Below, piece after piece: positions 53,920-64,000 of a DNA stretch of 64,000 nucleotides. Both the position numbers and the translations under genes were made by a program. The DNA is from Ophiura sarsii. Its lineage: Eukaryota; Echinodermata; Ophiuroidea; Amphilepidida; Ophiuridae. The stretch lies in NCBI GenBank assembly GCA_035610835.1, contig CM069455.1:2627805-2691804 (forward strand), in the 5' to 3' direction. The notes beneath the pieces were generated by a model. That model did no database searches, was not told the DNA's origin, and was given only the letters and a program-made list of their open reading frames with translations. Numbering within the stretch: the stretch's first letter is position 1; each line of letters opens with the position of its first letter.

Positions 53920-54639
53920 CTAATTTCTTAAATGTAGTACCACGCACGAGTGATCTGTGCGATATCCCGGCTGTATATCAACAAATTCAACAATATTAAG
54001 AAGTTCGGATGATATTAGAGAGAAATCTAGTCTAGCTTGTTTTAGTGGGTTCTGTCTACGCCATGTATACCGGGTAGTACATGGGAAATGGACTCTCCAT
54101 GGGTCACACATATTCAACTCCTCCATCATTTGTAATACCTATTCTCTTGCTTTAGGATTGTTAATATTATCATAGTTATAAGTGTCAATTATTGGATCTT
54201 GCACCAAGTTCCAATCACCACATAGAATACAAAGAGGATTATTGTAATCATTGACCACATCTTTCAAACGAGCATAGAAATCAGGTGTATCCTTGTTGGG
54301 ACCATATAGGCACAATATAGTGATCTCCAACTGTTTGATATGTATATCCATCGCTATCCAGTTTCCATTATCATCTCGCTTAATACTATTTACTTTGAAG
54401 TCAAAATTATTGTTAAATAGAATTGCTACTCCTCTCGAATTTGTATTATAGCCAGCGATATAGCTATCATATCCCCATTCAGATCTTATGAATTTTCCCC
54501 ATTTATTATCCCAATGAACATCTTGCAAACAGTACATAGAAAACCCTTTGTCTCGTATGTAGTTAAATACATCTGTGCGCTTCCTTTTATCCCTTAATCC
54601 TCTGCAATTGAGGGTACATATCTTAATTTGGTTTGTCAT
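53920..54639 (-). pseudogene. LINE AP-endonuclease domain with one in-frame stop
   Basis: MTNQIKICTLNCRGLRDKRK opens the domain; LCLYGPN and CGDWNLV are the usual middle motifs, and TRYTWRRQNPLKQARLDF and GYRTDHSCV the Tx1/L1-type end. A TAG at about 54139 (after NPKARE) splits it. The catalytic Glu of the L-Q-E-x-H box is Asp here (YCLQDVHW), which would probably weaken cleavage. The domain length of about 240 residues is normal. Confidence 0.9.
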
Positions 54640-54803
54640 GATAAGTTAACATAACAGTAATTGTTATTAAGGCCGTTAATAGAGCGATATAAAGTTTGAC
54701 ACACTTGCTTGGAGTTTTTTTTATATACAAGCCAAACACATAGGCCTATATTAATAATATTAATGTTGAAAAGGATATCCGTTAGGATATACGTAATACG
54801 ATA

Positions 54804-57040
54804 TACACTCGGCAAAAGAAGTTCTTGGACACTTAAATTAAATTAATATTTAATAGAATATATATAATTATATATATGATTATATGTATATAATTGTATA
54901 TCAAAATAAGCAGAAAGTAATCCTCTAACAGCTTAACATGGAATTTAGACATGATCACTCATGCATGGCAGATCCCATTCACTTGACAATGGCAAGAAGA
55001 TTGCAACAAATTGGATAATCCATCCATTCAATTGACTGTAAATGCTCATTTCTTGCAATTTCCTTTTACCAGGGACAATCAAATGGAGGGACTAGAAACG
55101 GCCTATGGTATCGTTACATCATTGTATTCAATTACAAAAAAAGAACAAAACATGCGTGTTGCGGGTTAGCTCTAGTAGTTGCGGTGTGTTTTTATTCAAG
55201 GAACTCAAAGGTTGCCCTATAATCTTTCGAAAAATGATCAAAATATAATTTTCCAAAAAACTTGGGCCTAGGTCAAACTGAATACAATTTATACGTGATT
55301 TGTTCAATAAATAACGTTCTAGTGTTAATAATAATCGGTATATTTGTGAAAAATGTGATAATTTTAGATTTATAAAAAATGTGAAAACATGCTAGAACAA
55401 AGAAATTAATATTTTTCCTGGGAAGTTTAAACTATAGACATTTTGTTCCTATTGAATCCAATATCCAAATTAATCGGAAAATGATGTTCTTTGATGATAT
55501 ATATTTGCATTTCTAGAGTATAGTAGTTCAGTAGGAATTGCACAGGTATGTAGTCAAGTGGATATCTTCACAATTATGACATGACCGTGAAGTAGGTACA
55601 AATGCAATTTTATTGCTGAAAATGTTACATGAGGGGGAATGTCTAGATTCAGATTTTTTTTTTTTTTTTTAATGACGTCAAGCCACGCCATTTTCGATAA
55701 TGTTATATATATTTATGACAAATATAGTTGGTCTTATAAACAAAATATCATGTTTGGTATCAAATTTAAGCTGTTGACGTCTGGAATACATATAAAATTA
55801 TATAATAAATACATACAAAAGTCAAAAGAGGTCAAACGTGATTAAAATGTATTCATACATGTCATGTCACCTGTAATTTCATGTCACCTGTGATTTCATG
55901 TCACCTATAATTTCATGTAACGTACATAAAACGCTATATCCTGCCTGTCTATTTCAAGATGTGATACTTCATCAATGGTACAAGTAAAACTGTCAATGCT
56001 TGTCTCCATACACATCAGGTGCTTGTTAGTAATATATTTGGAGTTAGAGGCACATCAGCATACTGATAATTATTTCTTTTGAAAACGTTCAAATATTTAA
56101 TACAAGTAGATTGAGACAATGGTATTCATTATTTGTGGTTATTTTGTTTAATTAAAACCGTGCCTTGTTGAAGGCAACAGTATATAATACTTCACAATTC
56201 CACCCTCAGAACATAAGAAACCCCTATACTGCAGTTACCGGTATTCTCATTATATTACTTCTCCACTGATTTTCTTAAGGACATATGAATAGTTGCGTAC
56301 AGGCATGTAAAAACAACATTAGGCCTCATTAATTTGGAAACACTGTGAGATAGCATAACATTGCGGGTAAAGTGATTCAAAATAAGCTGGAAATAGAAGC
56401 AAAGACTTATATTTTGAAACTAACAACATTGAGAACAGCTAAGACACTAAAAATGCTAAAATAAAAACGATTGCGTCATTAGCCTGAATTTGAATCTATA
56501 GGCCGTGCTTTAATTTCATACCAAACACAAGATGTTTGTGTTGCAAATATATTTGTCATTATTATAACTGTCATTATTATGGCTTAAGACGTCAATAAAA
56601 AAAAGTTGCCCAAGAGTACCATTTTGGCACCCGGTGGTGTGAATCTAGACTTACTCATCCATGATTTTCAGCAATAAAATCACATTTGTACCCTACTTCA
56701 CGGTCATGTCGAGCTTTCACCCGACTAAGGGTCCATCCGTATCGAGCAAGACACACAGCGACTCGTGCAGTATGATTGCTGAGATTTGTACCAGTGCCCA
56801 TTCATGAATGTATTGTGTATGCTTGCTCAACTGATGATATTTGTACCCCCGCAACACGCATACTTATATAATAGTACAATTGTTTCTTGTCCCTCCATTC
56901 GATTGTCCCTGATTTCATACAGACATGATAGAGAATTATTGTCTGCTTATTTTGACATGCAATTGTTTAATTTATATTAAATATTTATGTGAAATATTTG
57001 AACTTCAATGAGTGTCCAGGAACTTCTTTTGACGAGTGTA
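54804..57040. mobile_element. 2.2-kb TA-flanked element, CACTCGGCAAAAGAAGTTC ends
   Basis: Ends CACTCGGCAAAAGAAGTTC plus TTGGACACTT and the inverse of CACTCGTCAAAAGAAGTTC. TA (as TATA) lies outside. Subterminal inverted blocks include CAGGGACAATC-AATGGAGGGAC and GCGTGTTGCGGG. The core contains a 19-bp repeat TTTCATGTCACCTGTAA (about 3 copies near 55860-55920). No transposase frame is visible. About 1.2 kb of the core is duplicated at 58417-59637. Confidence 0.8.
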
Positions 57041-58416
57041 TATAATATGTATGTTGACCATGAAATCATCATCATCATCATCATTTTATACATACACAGT
57101 TTTGAAAGAAAAACGTACGAACACGAGCGAATGTGCATTCAAAAACAACAACAATTGGTTCGGGTGAAAAATTCCCGATTAAGTTTTAAATAGTGGTCAG
57201 TAAAGGAGCCAGGACCACCAAACATGCATATGGTAGTTTACTTGATAAGAGATATTTATTTTTAAAATAATTTCCCAAGACTAAAGTTAAAGTCTATAAA
57301 GTGAGTTCTGTTGCGGAACCATTGTTTTCCCCTAAAGTCTCATATTTTTAAGACCTTAACCTGATGTATCACAACAACAAAAACCAGAAAAGAAACATAG
57401 CCGATAAATTGATATATAATTATTCATTTTAACCTTAAAGAATTAAAGAAAGAAATAAACCGTCGTTATTCATTTGTAAGGTTAAAATTACACCTTTTTT
57501 TTAAATGGGAAAGGGAAAACCAGTTAAAATGTTAACTGTCAAAAGCTAGTTACTGTTGTCCTTTTTTCCAAAGATTTATAGGACATGCTATAATACATGA
57601 CTCATCTTTTATTTTTCACACATATTTTTAATATTTTAATTTCATAATACATCATATTATATCATAAAATCAAGTGTATTTATTATACCTTGGTGTATTC
57701 TATATCACCATTGACTTTACTCTATTGGTGTTCAGACATCTCAAAAGATACCCTGTCATGAAAAATACATATTTGGACATTTGTCTTTAAAATCAGCCGT
57801 GTGTATAATTGGTCACATTTACATTCTTACAGATTGACTACCATATCGTCACAATCTTTTCTACCCATATATTCCATACAATAATTACAGAATGTTATCA
57901 TATATAGTTTTACAGTGGTTAATACACTCCTAAACATTATATGTAATTATTTAAAAGTCATATGTATTACATTATTTTACCTGTCATTATAGGTATACCC
58001 AGAAAGTATACCCTTCTGGGTATAATGATTCTTTTAACATTGCATTATGTCGTCAAAAAACAAATTTTAGTTGAAAGTAATTCCCCAAACACATCGGCCA
58101 TTATTTCATTTTAATACCATATCGAAATCCACACATTCAAGGCGTGTTTGTTTGAGGGTTTCAATGATTTCAAAAGAATCTTGCGTGAGTATTATAAGCC
58201 GTCATTCATTTCAATAGTAAGAATATAATTGCACCGTTTATAACGGTGTGATAATCGCCCGACTTATGATGGTGGTCTGTTCAATGTTGAAAGAGCCCTT
58301 CAAGAAAACGCGTATGATTATATCAATTATAATTGGAGTTATAATATACAACATGTAGAAATTAAGGAATTTTTAACAGGTTTCCAATCTTGAAAATTAG
58401 AAGTACAGTTGGTTTT
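57041..58416. other. AT-rich stretch without a recognisable gene
   Basis: (ATC)n microsatellite at about 57065-57083. No gene, and no left end for the element copy that begins at 58417. Confidence 0.45.
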
Positions 58417-59637
58417 ATCAGGGACAATCGAATGGAGGGACTAGAAACGGCCTATTGTATCGTTACATTATCGTATTCAATTACAAAAAACCAAAAAAAA
58501 CCATGCGTGTTGCTAGTTAGCTCTAGTAGTTGCGGTGTGTTTTTATTCAAGGAACTCAAAGGTTGCCCTATAATCTTTCGAAAAATGATCAAAATATAAT
58601 TTTCAAAAAAACTTGGGCCTAGGTCAAACTGAATACAATTTATACGTGATTTGTTCAAAAAATAACGTTCTAGTGTTAATAATAATCGGTATATTTGAGA
58701 AAATGTGGTAATTTTAGATTTATAAAAAATGTGAAAACATGCTAGAACAAAGTAATTAATATTTTTCCTAGGAAGTTTAAACTATAGACATTTTGTTCCT
58801 ATTGATTCCAATATCCAAATTAATCGGAAAATGATGTTCTTTGATGGTATATATTTGCATTTCTAGAGTATAGTAGTTCAGTAGCAATTGCACAGATATG
58901 TAGTCAAGTGGATATCTTCACAATTATGACATGACCGTGAAGTAGGGTACAAATGCAATTTTATTGCTGAAAATGGTACATGAGGGAGGTTGTCTAGATC
59001 CAGAATATTTTTTTTTGACGTCAAGCCACGCCCTTTTCGATAATGTTATAATTATGACAAATATAGTTTGTCTTATAAACAAAATATCATGTTTGGTATC
59101 AAATTAAAGCTGTTGACTCCTGGAATACATATAAAATGATATAATAAATACATTAAAAAGTCAAAAGAGGTCAAACGTGATTAAAATGTATTCATACAGG
59201 TCATGTCACCTGTAATTTCATGTCACCTGTGATTTCATGTCACCTGTAATTTCATGGCACCTGTAATTTCATGTCACCTGTAATTTCATGTCACGTACAT
59301 AAAACGCTATATCCTGCCTGTCAATTTGAAGATGTGATATTTCATCCATGGTACAAATAAAACTGTCAACTTCATCAATGCCTGTCTCCATACACATCAG
59401 GTGCTTGTTAGTAATATATTTGGAGTTAGAGGCACATCAGCATACTGATAATTATTTGTTTTGAAAACGTTCACATATTTAATACAAGTAGATTGAGACT
59501 ATGGTCTTCATTATTTGTGGTTATTTTGATTAATTCAAACCGTGCCTTGTTGAAGGGCTACAGTATATAATACTTCACAATTCCACACTGCAGTTACCAG
59601 TATTCTCATTATATTACTTCTCCACTGATTTGCTTAA
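58417..59637 (+). mobile_element. Partial second copy of the 54804-57040 element, left part
   Basis: Starts at TCAGGGACAATCGAATGG without the CACTCGGC terminus and matches 55070-56280 with few differences. The TTTCATGTCACCTGTAA repeat has expanded to five or six copies (59205-59295). It breaks at TTAA where the 4051-bp element is inserted and resumes at 63689. Confidence 0.88.
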
Positions 59638-62600
59638 GGGGGCTGTCAAGTGTCAGAAATAGCTTCCGTAAAACTGCCGTAACTACGTCATTATTCATAT
59701 ATTCCATATACAAGTATACATTTTTTTGAAGGAAAGGGTTCAATAAATCTAACCATGAACATGAAATTGCTCTAAAAAGAACCATTTTGGAGAAAATCAT
59801 AAAAAACGAGAATTTTGACCAGTCTTCAATTCGGACAAGGTAACCAAAAAAATATTTTCTGAAAATCTGTCCTTTTACGATTTTGGAATCTTAAGAAAAT
59901 TACCCGGGTTCCATTTTTTTTTTTTTTGATATCTGAGATATTTTTTTATTTATTGACCAAATAAGGCAACAAAATGGGATTTTTAAATACAACAAACGTG
60001 AATTTCCACAAAATGATCCGAAAAATCGGAAAATAGGCCTAAAACAAAAAACAAAAAAATATAACCTGGCGAAGATCATGGTTGTTGCGTTAAACTTACT
60101 TGCTGTCCATCAAATGCAGTTTGTATTGAGTTATCGTGTCTGTAAATCGTATTTTTACTCAAAAATGAACATAAAGAAATCTACCGATGAATGTGAAAAG
60201 TGACAATACCGCCGTTTGATCATGGTTTATGGGGAAATACACGTATTTCAAATCCTGTTCTTTAGATATTGTGGGAAGCATATAAATCCCCAACTTCGTG
60301 CAAAGTTTCATTACAAACCGTTCTTTTCTTGGTATCAAAATAACCTCAAATGTGTGTTAAAAAACACCTTTTTCATGATGTCGAGTATGAAAAAGAAGCC
60401 ATACCATTTCATGCGCATTCGAAGTGCGTTCACAATTTCCGAGAAGCGTAACGCATGAAAGCGCGTGCGTTATTCGACAATGAGCGCAGAAGCGCATGGA
60501 ATGTTTTGAGTTGGCAAAATAAATGGTGACGCGTGCGCGTTGAACCGGTTGACAAAGATTAGACGCTCGTGTATTAATTTCTGTGCGCAACACTCTGCGG
60601 CTAATCATCAGAGTTTATCATTATAGGCCCAGTGTAGTCGAGTCTTTTAATATCAATGTGATCATTTAAAAATGCACCGTGGCGGGATTAGTGAGTAGTC
60701 TGGGTGTAAAAAATCAACACCTATCCTAGATATAGGCCTAATGAGTCACGTCACGAATTGTAATTTCATCATAGTAAAAGGCCACAACATGCCACCTGAA
60801 CTTGATCCTCGTTATGCCAGCGCGCCACTGAAAAAGAAACTGAAATATATGTCCGATAGGTCTAATGTTTAATGAAGCAGGAAAATAAAATTAACGGTTT
60901 GTAAAATGACTATAGGAATTGTCTATGGGTAAGGGATCACGTCAAAACTCGACCGCCCGTTGACCACCGGTTACGGCCGGTTCCGCCCGGTTCTCACAAA
61001 ACGTGTCGTCTGTTATAATATACACACATAATGAGGTCAAATAGTTACACTCTGGTGAACACGACCGGTTGATAGTGCCTCGTCACACGCGTGAGCAATA
61101 CAATCTTGAAATAATGGGCTCTAAAGTCTCAGTTGACAGCCAGTACAATGCAGCTATTGATTTTCGCTGGGGTTGGCTTTTTCAATCTGTTTATAGCTCA
61201 TTTAACTTTTTAAAATCAATACCGAAAGTCTATGAATGGTGTTTTTTATAGAACGATTATAGAGAGAGCTATTATGACCGCAAAGTAACAGATTGATAGT
61301 GTAAATTGGTCCGGTTACAGCATTAAGTCAACCGGCGGTTGTTCAGTGTTGCATGCGTGAATATTCATATACCAGTAAACATTTGACCTGAAAGAACCGG
61401 GCGGAACCGTACGTAACCGGCGGTCAACGGGCGGTCGAGTTTTGACGTCTTCCCTAAACTGTCAAACGAACGAGTAACAGCTAGCGTATCAACAGAGTGT
61501 CCCCCTCCCTCGACGGATTTGACCGGGTAGAACAGCTCAACTACCGGGCTAAAAGGTTTTATTTTCTGTAAATACAGTGGGTTGGGGGAGCAAGGGCCCC
61601 AATTTGAGTCGGATGGGGTGGATTTTGAGAACACCCCCCCCCCCCTCCCCGTTTTCAAATGTCGGACTCGGCGGCGGCAATCCTCAGCCTGTAAAGTTAA
61701 AGCCGCGGGAAGAAACCATTTCCCCCTCTGACAAGCGATCTCATCAGATACGCCACTGGCGGGTAACTAATGGAGCACATTTCACAGTAGTTAAATGATG
61801 AGTATTTTCCATTAGAATGGACTTGGATCCTTTTAAAATTGGTTTGCTATCTACCAAAGATAATTATTAAATAGTGATTGTTCAGTGTTATAACAATAGC
61901 TCTATTAAGCATTTCGGTTGGATCTCTTATAAAAGTAGTTTGCTATCTACTGAAGATAACAATGATAACGGTGAAAACAGGGTCATTATTAACAATTAGC
62001 TCTAGTAGGCCTATATATACAGTCATGTGGATATTTCCATTACTTCATTGGTTTTATTATTTATTGGCTATCCCTATGAATTGCCTTGTCACCTATACCT
62101 AGATTGAAACTTTTTTCATTGAGAGGACACAAAAGTACAAGGATATCAAAGGTGCAACCACACATTTAATTAATCAGGCCTATATTGTTTACATCTCATA
62201 ACTTCGTGATAAACCAAACCGATGTTACCCTATTTTTTTGTTGGGGTGGGTCCGAGGGGCAGAAATATAGAGCATCCTCTCCCACCATAATCCCATCCCT
62301 TTCACCTTTGCTTTCAGTCTAGAACACTGATTCGGACATATCATTGATTCAAAAATATGAATGATGGGCCATTTAGCGATCGAAATGGGAAGATCTCTGT
62401 TCTTTGTTCAGTCCGAATTTCATTTGGAATGTTCCAGAATGTTATATTATTCAATTTAACTATGACATTTTAGGAGGATTTTTTAGAAACATGACTTGTT
62501 TGGCCGTATAGACCTACTTCTGGTTATCTTGGAACTTATTTTGTCTCATATTATGGCATGTCACCAAGCCGTTGGCCTAACAGCGGGGCCTTAAACCCGA

Positions 62601-63688
62601 ACGCAACTGAAATAAATGAGCTTATAATGGATATTATTTTAAAATACATGCCAGGAGAGGCTGTCCATCCCTGCTCTCCATAGCCCTATACCCCCCCCCC
62701 CCCCCCCCCCCCAACTCCACATGTCGTGTTTTTGATTGCCGCGTGTGCACATAACTATACAAAGTTAGACTATAACTATGAGATAACCATGTGAACCGTT
62801 TGATAGCATCGGCTCATCAGCCCGAGGATGCTTCTCCGATCATGCCCATGTAGGCTTAGGTAAAATGGCACTTATAATTGATATTATGTTTGATATAACT
62901 GACAAATTAGTACACCGAGTTGAACTAATTGAGAACTAGCTATCTTAACAACGATGCGAAGTAATAGGCCTACCATATTCAGTAATGACAATAAATAGAT
63001 AAACAGGTAGGCCTATTGGATGGACGGGGCGGGTGGAACGGACTTGTACAACATCGAAAGGCCAAACAAAAACAAAACATTAACGTCTTCGGATAAAACC
63101 CGGTGTAAGTCTTTTTGATACTCCTTACATTACAATGTTTCACTCCGATCATGGATTCAAAATCTTTCTCTGTCCTTTATATTTTATATTTTTTCCTTCT
63201 CTCTTTCCAAACTCCTTGACACTAACGCTTGTGCTAAAGCCTTGTTTTACTCATAGGCCTACTTGCTTCAGGCTCAGCCACACCCCGGCAAAAATGACGG
63301 TTTGATTAGTCGGGCCTCCGATGCGTAAACAATGCGTATGAACAAGCCCTCAAACGCGGCAAAAACATAGCGGGTAACGCAGCACGCACTGACGGCTTTC
63401 GAAACAACAGCGTCGCGTATTTTAAGCGAACTGGCGCGTGTTAATTTGCGTGAAAAACAAAACGCGGGATACGCGGCGCATGGGAGTTTCGCTGATCCCC
63501 TGCGGGCAGACTTTTCTATTCTACTTTGTCAATGATCACAATAAGGGATTTAAATCCTTCTAAATAGGCTTTTGGAATTTCAAAATTGAAAATTTCTTTG
63601 CATGTACTGATAGATAACACTCTGAAGTTTTGAAAAATGAAGAAAAGTGAAATTCCTGGAAAATACGAAATGACACTTGACAGCCCCC
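59638..63688. mobile_element. 4051-bp TTAA-flanked element, GGGGGCTGTCAAGTGTCA ends
   Basis: An 18-bp perfect TIR with TTAA at 59634-59637 and 63689-63692. Copy 1 of the host repeat reads continuously there (TTTTCTTAAGGACATATG near 56268-56285), so it is an empty site that proves the boundaries. The size would fit an autonomous piggyBac-type transposon, but no frame longer than about 97 codons exists, so it is non-autonomous or heavily decayed. It contains the nested MITE 60931-61455 and CpG-dense patches at 60410-60610 and 63300-63490. Confidence 0.88.
60931..61455. mobile_element. GC-rich-TIR MITE nested in the 4051-bp element
   Basis: TIRs of about 62 bp: ACGTCAAAACTCGACCGCCC, GTTGACC, CCGGTTACG, CCGGTTCCGCCCGGTTCT at the left and the inverse at the right. 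Ends are AAGGGA and TAGGGA. The core (61000-61360) is ordinary AT-rich DNA. Confidence 0.85.
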
Positions 63689-63985
63689 TTAAGGACATAT
63701 GAATAGTTGCGTACAGGCATGTAAATCAATTTTAGGCCTCCATTAATTTGGAAACACTGTGAGATAGCACAACATTGCGGGTAAAGTGATTCAAAATAAG
63801 CTGGAAATAGAAGCAAATACTTATATTTTGAAACTAACAACATTGAGAACAGCTAAGACACTAAAAATGCTCAGATAAAAGCGATTGCGTCATTAGCCTG
63901 AATTTGAATCTATAGGCCGTGCTTTAATTTCATACCAAACACGATATGTTTGTGTTGCAAATATATTTGTCATTATTATAACATA
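63689..63985 (+). mobile_element. Second copy of the 54804-57040 element, right part
   Basis: TTAAGGACATATGAATAG onward matches 56275-56570 closely, ending when the two diverge after GTCATTATTATAAC. The window ends shortly after, so the right terminus cannot be seen. Confidence 0.85.
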
Positions 63986-64000
63986 ATCGATAAAGGGTGT

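Larger units (their letters stand above)
50570..54650 (-). mobile_element. Tx1/L1-like non-LTR retrotransposon, nearly full ORF2, dead
   Basis: Contains endonuclease and reverse transcriptase in order on the minus strand, a 3' UTR of about 270 bp and an A-rich end (T run near 50568-50576 on the plus strand). ORF1 is absent; the element stops just upstream of the ORF2 methionine, so it is 5'-truncated. No clear target duplication was found. Confidence 0.85.

Overview
The window is non-bacterial, repeat-dominated DNA from an animal genome. Most of the 64 kb is AT-rich sequence packed with short non-autonomous transposons, dead LINEs, minisatellites and long C or G runs, with one 100-base assembly gap at 24158-24257. 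The two host gene signals are an LRR-GPCR of the relaxin-receptor/GRL101 type and an IgGFc-binding N-terminal domain. Together with Tx1-like and RTE LINEs and many MITEs, these fit a marine invertebrate deuterostome (echinoderm, hemichordate or cephalochordate). That placement is an inference; no species marker is visible.

Layout. 0-14 kb: low-complexity DNA, a nearly perfect 647-bp palindrome flanked by TTAA, a CR1/L2-like LINE tail (-) broken by a 609-bp insertion that carries a tRNA-Asn-like gene, a 1-kb mariner-type MITE, an inverted minisatellite and hAT-type MITEs. 14.5-19.7 kb: an 8-bp tandem array, recombinase-like debris, then the best gene in the window, an intronless 1074-residue LRR-GPCR (16235-19459, +). 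20.7-23.4 kb: a satellite array that turns round on itself as a large inverted repeat and is interrupted by an unknown 0.6-kb insertion. 25-30.7 kb: a split minus-strand gene with one large IgGFc-binding-domain exon and three small candidate exons, its introns filled with MITEs. 31-35 kb: more MITEs and a kilobase of AAGACxxGTCTT-type repeats. 35.9-39.9 kb: a 3984-bp foldback element with an 8-bp target duplication and minisatellite arms. 40-50.5 kb: two families of TTAA-flanked MITEs, two long-TIR elements with TA targets (one containing a Tc1 relic), an RTE fragment with its target duplication, a GGTTCT palindrome and a hAT MITE. 50.6-54.6 kb: a dead but nearly complete Tx1/L1-like ORF2 (-). 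54.8-64 kb: a 2.2-kb TA-flanked element, a second partial copy of it, and a 4051-bp TTAA-flanked element inserted into that second copy.

There is no operon logic here. The interest lies in the two host genes and in how precisely transposition history can be read: many insertions still have their target duplications, and several have a paralogous empty site in the same window, so nesting order can be worked out from the sequence alone.
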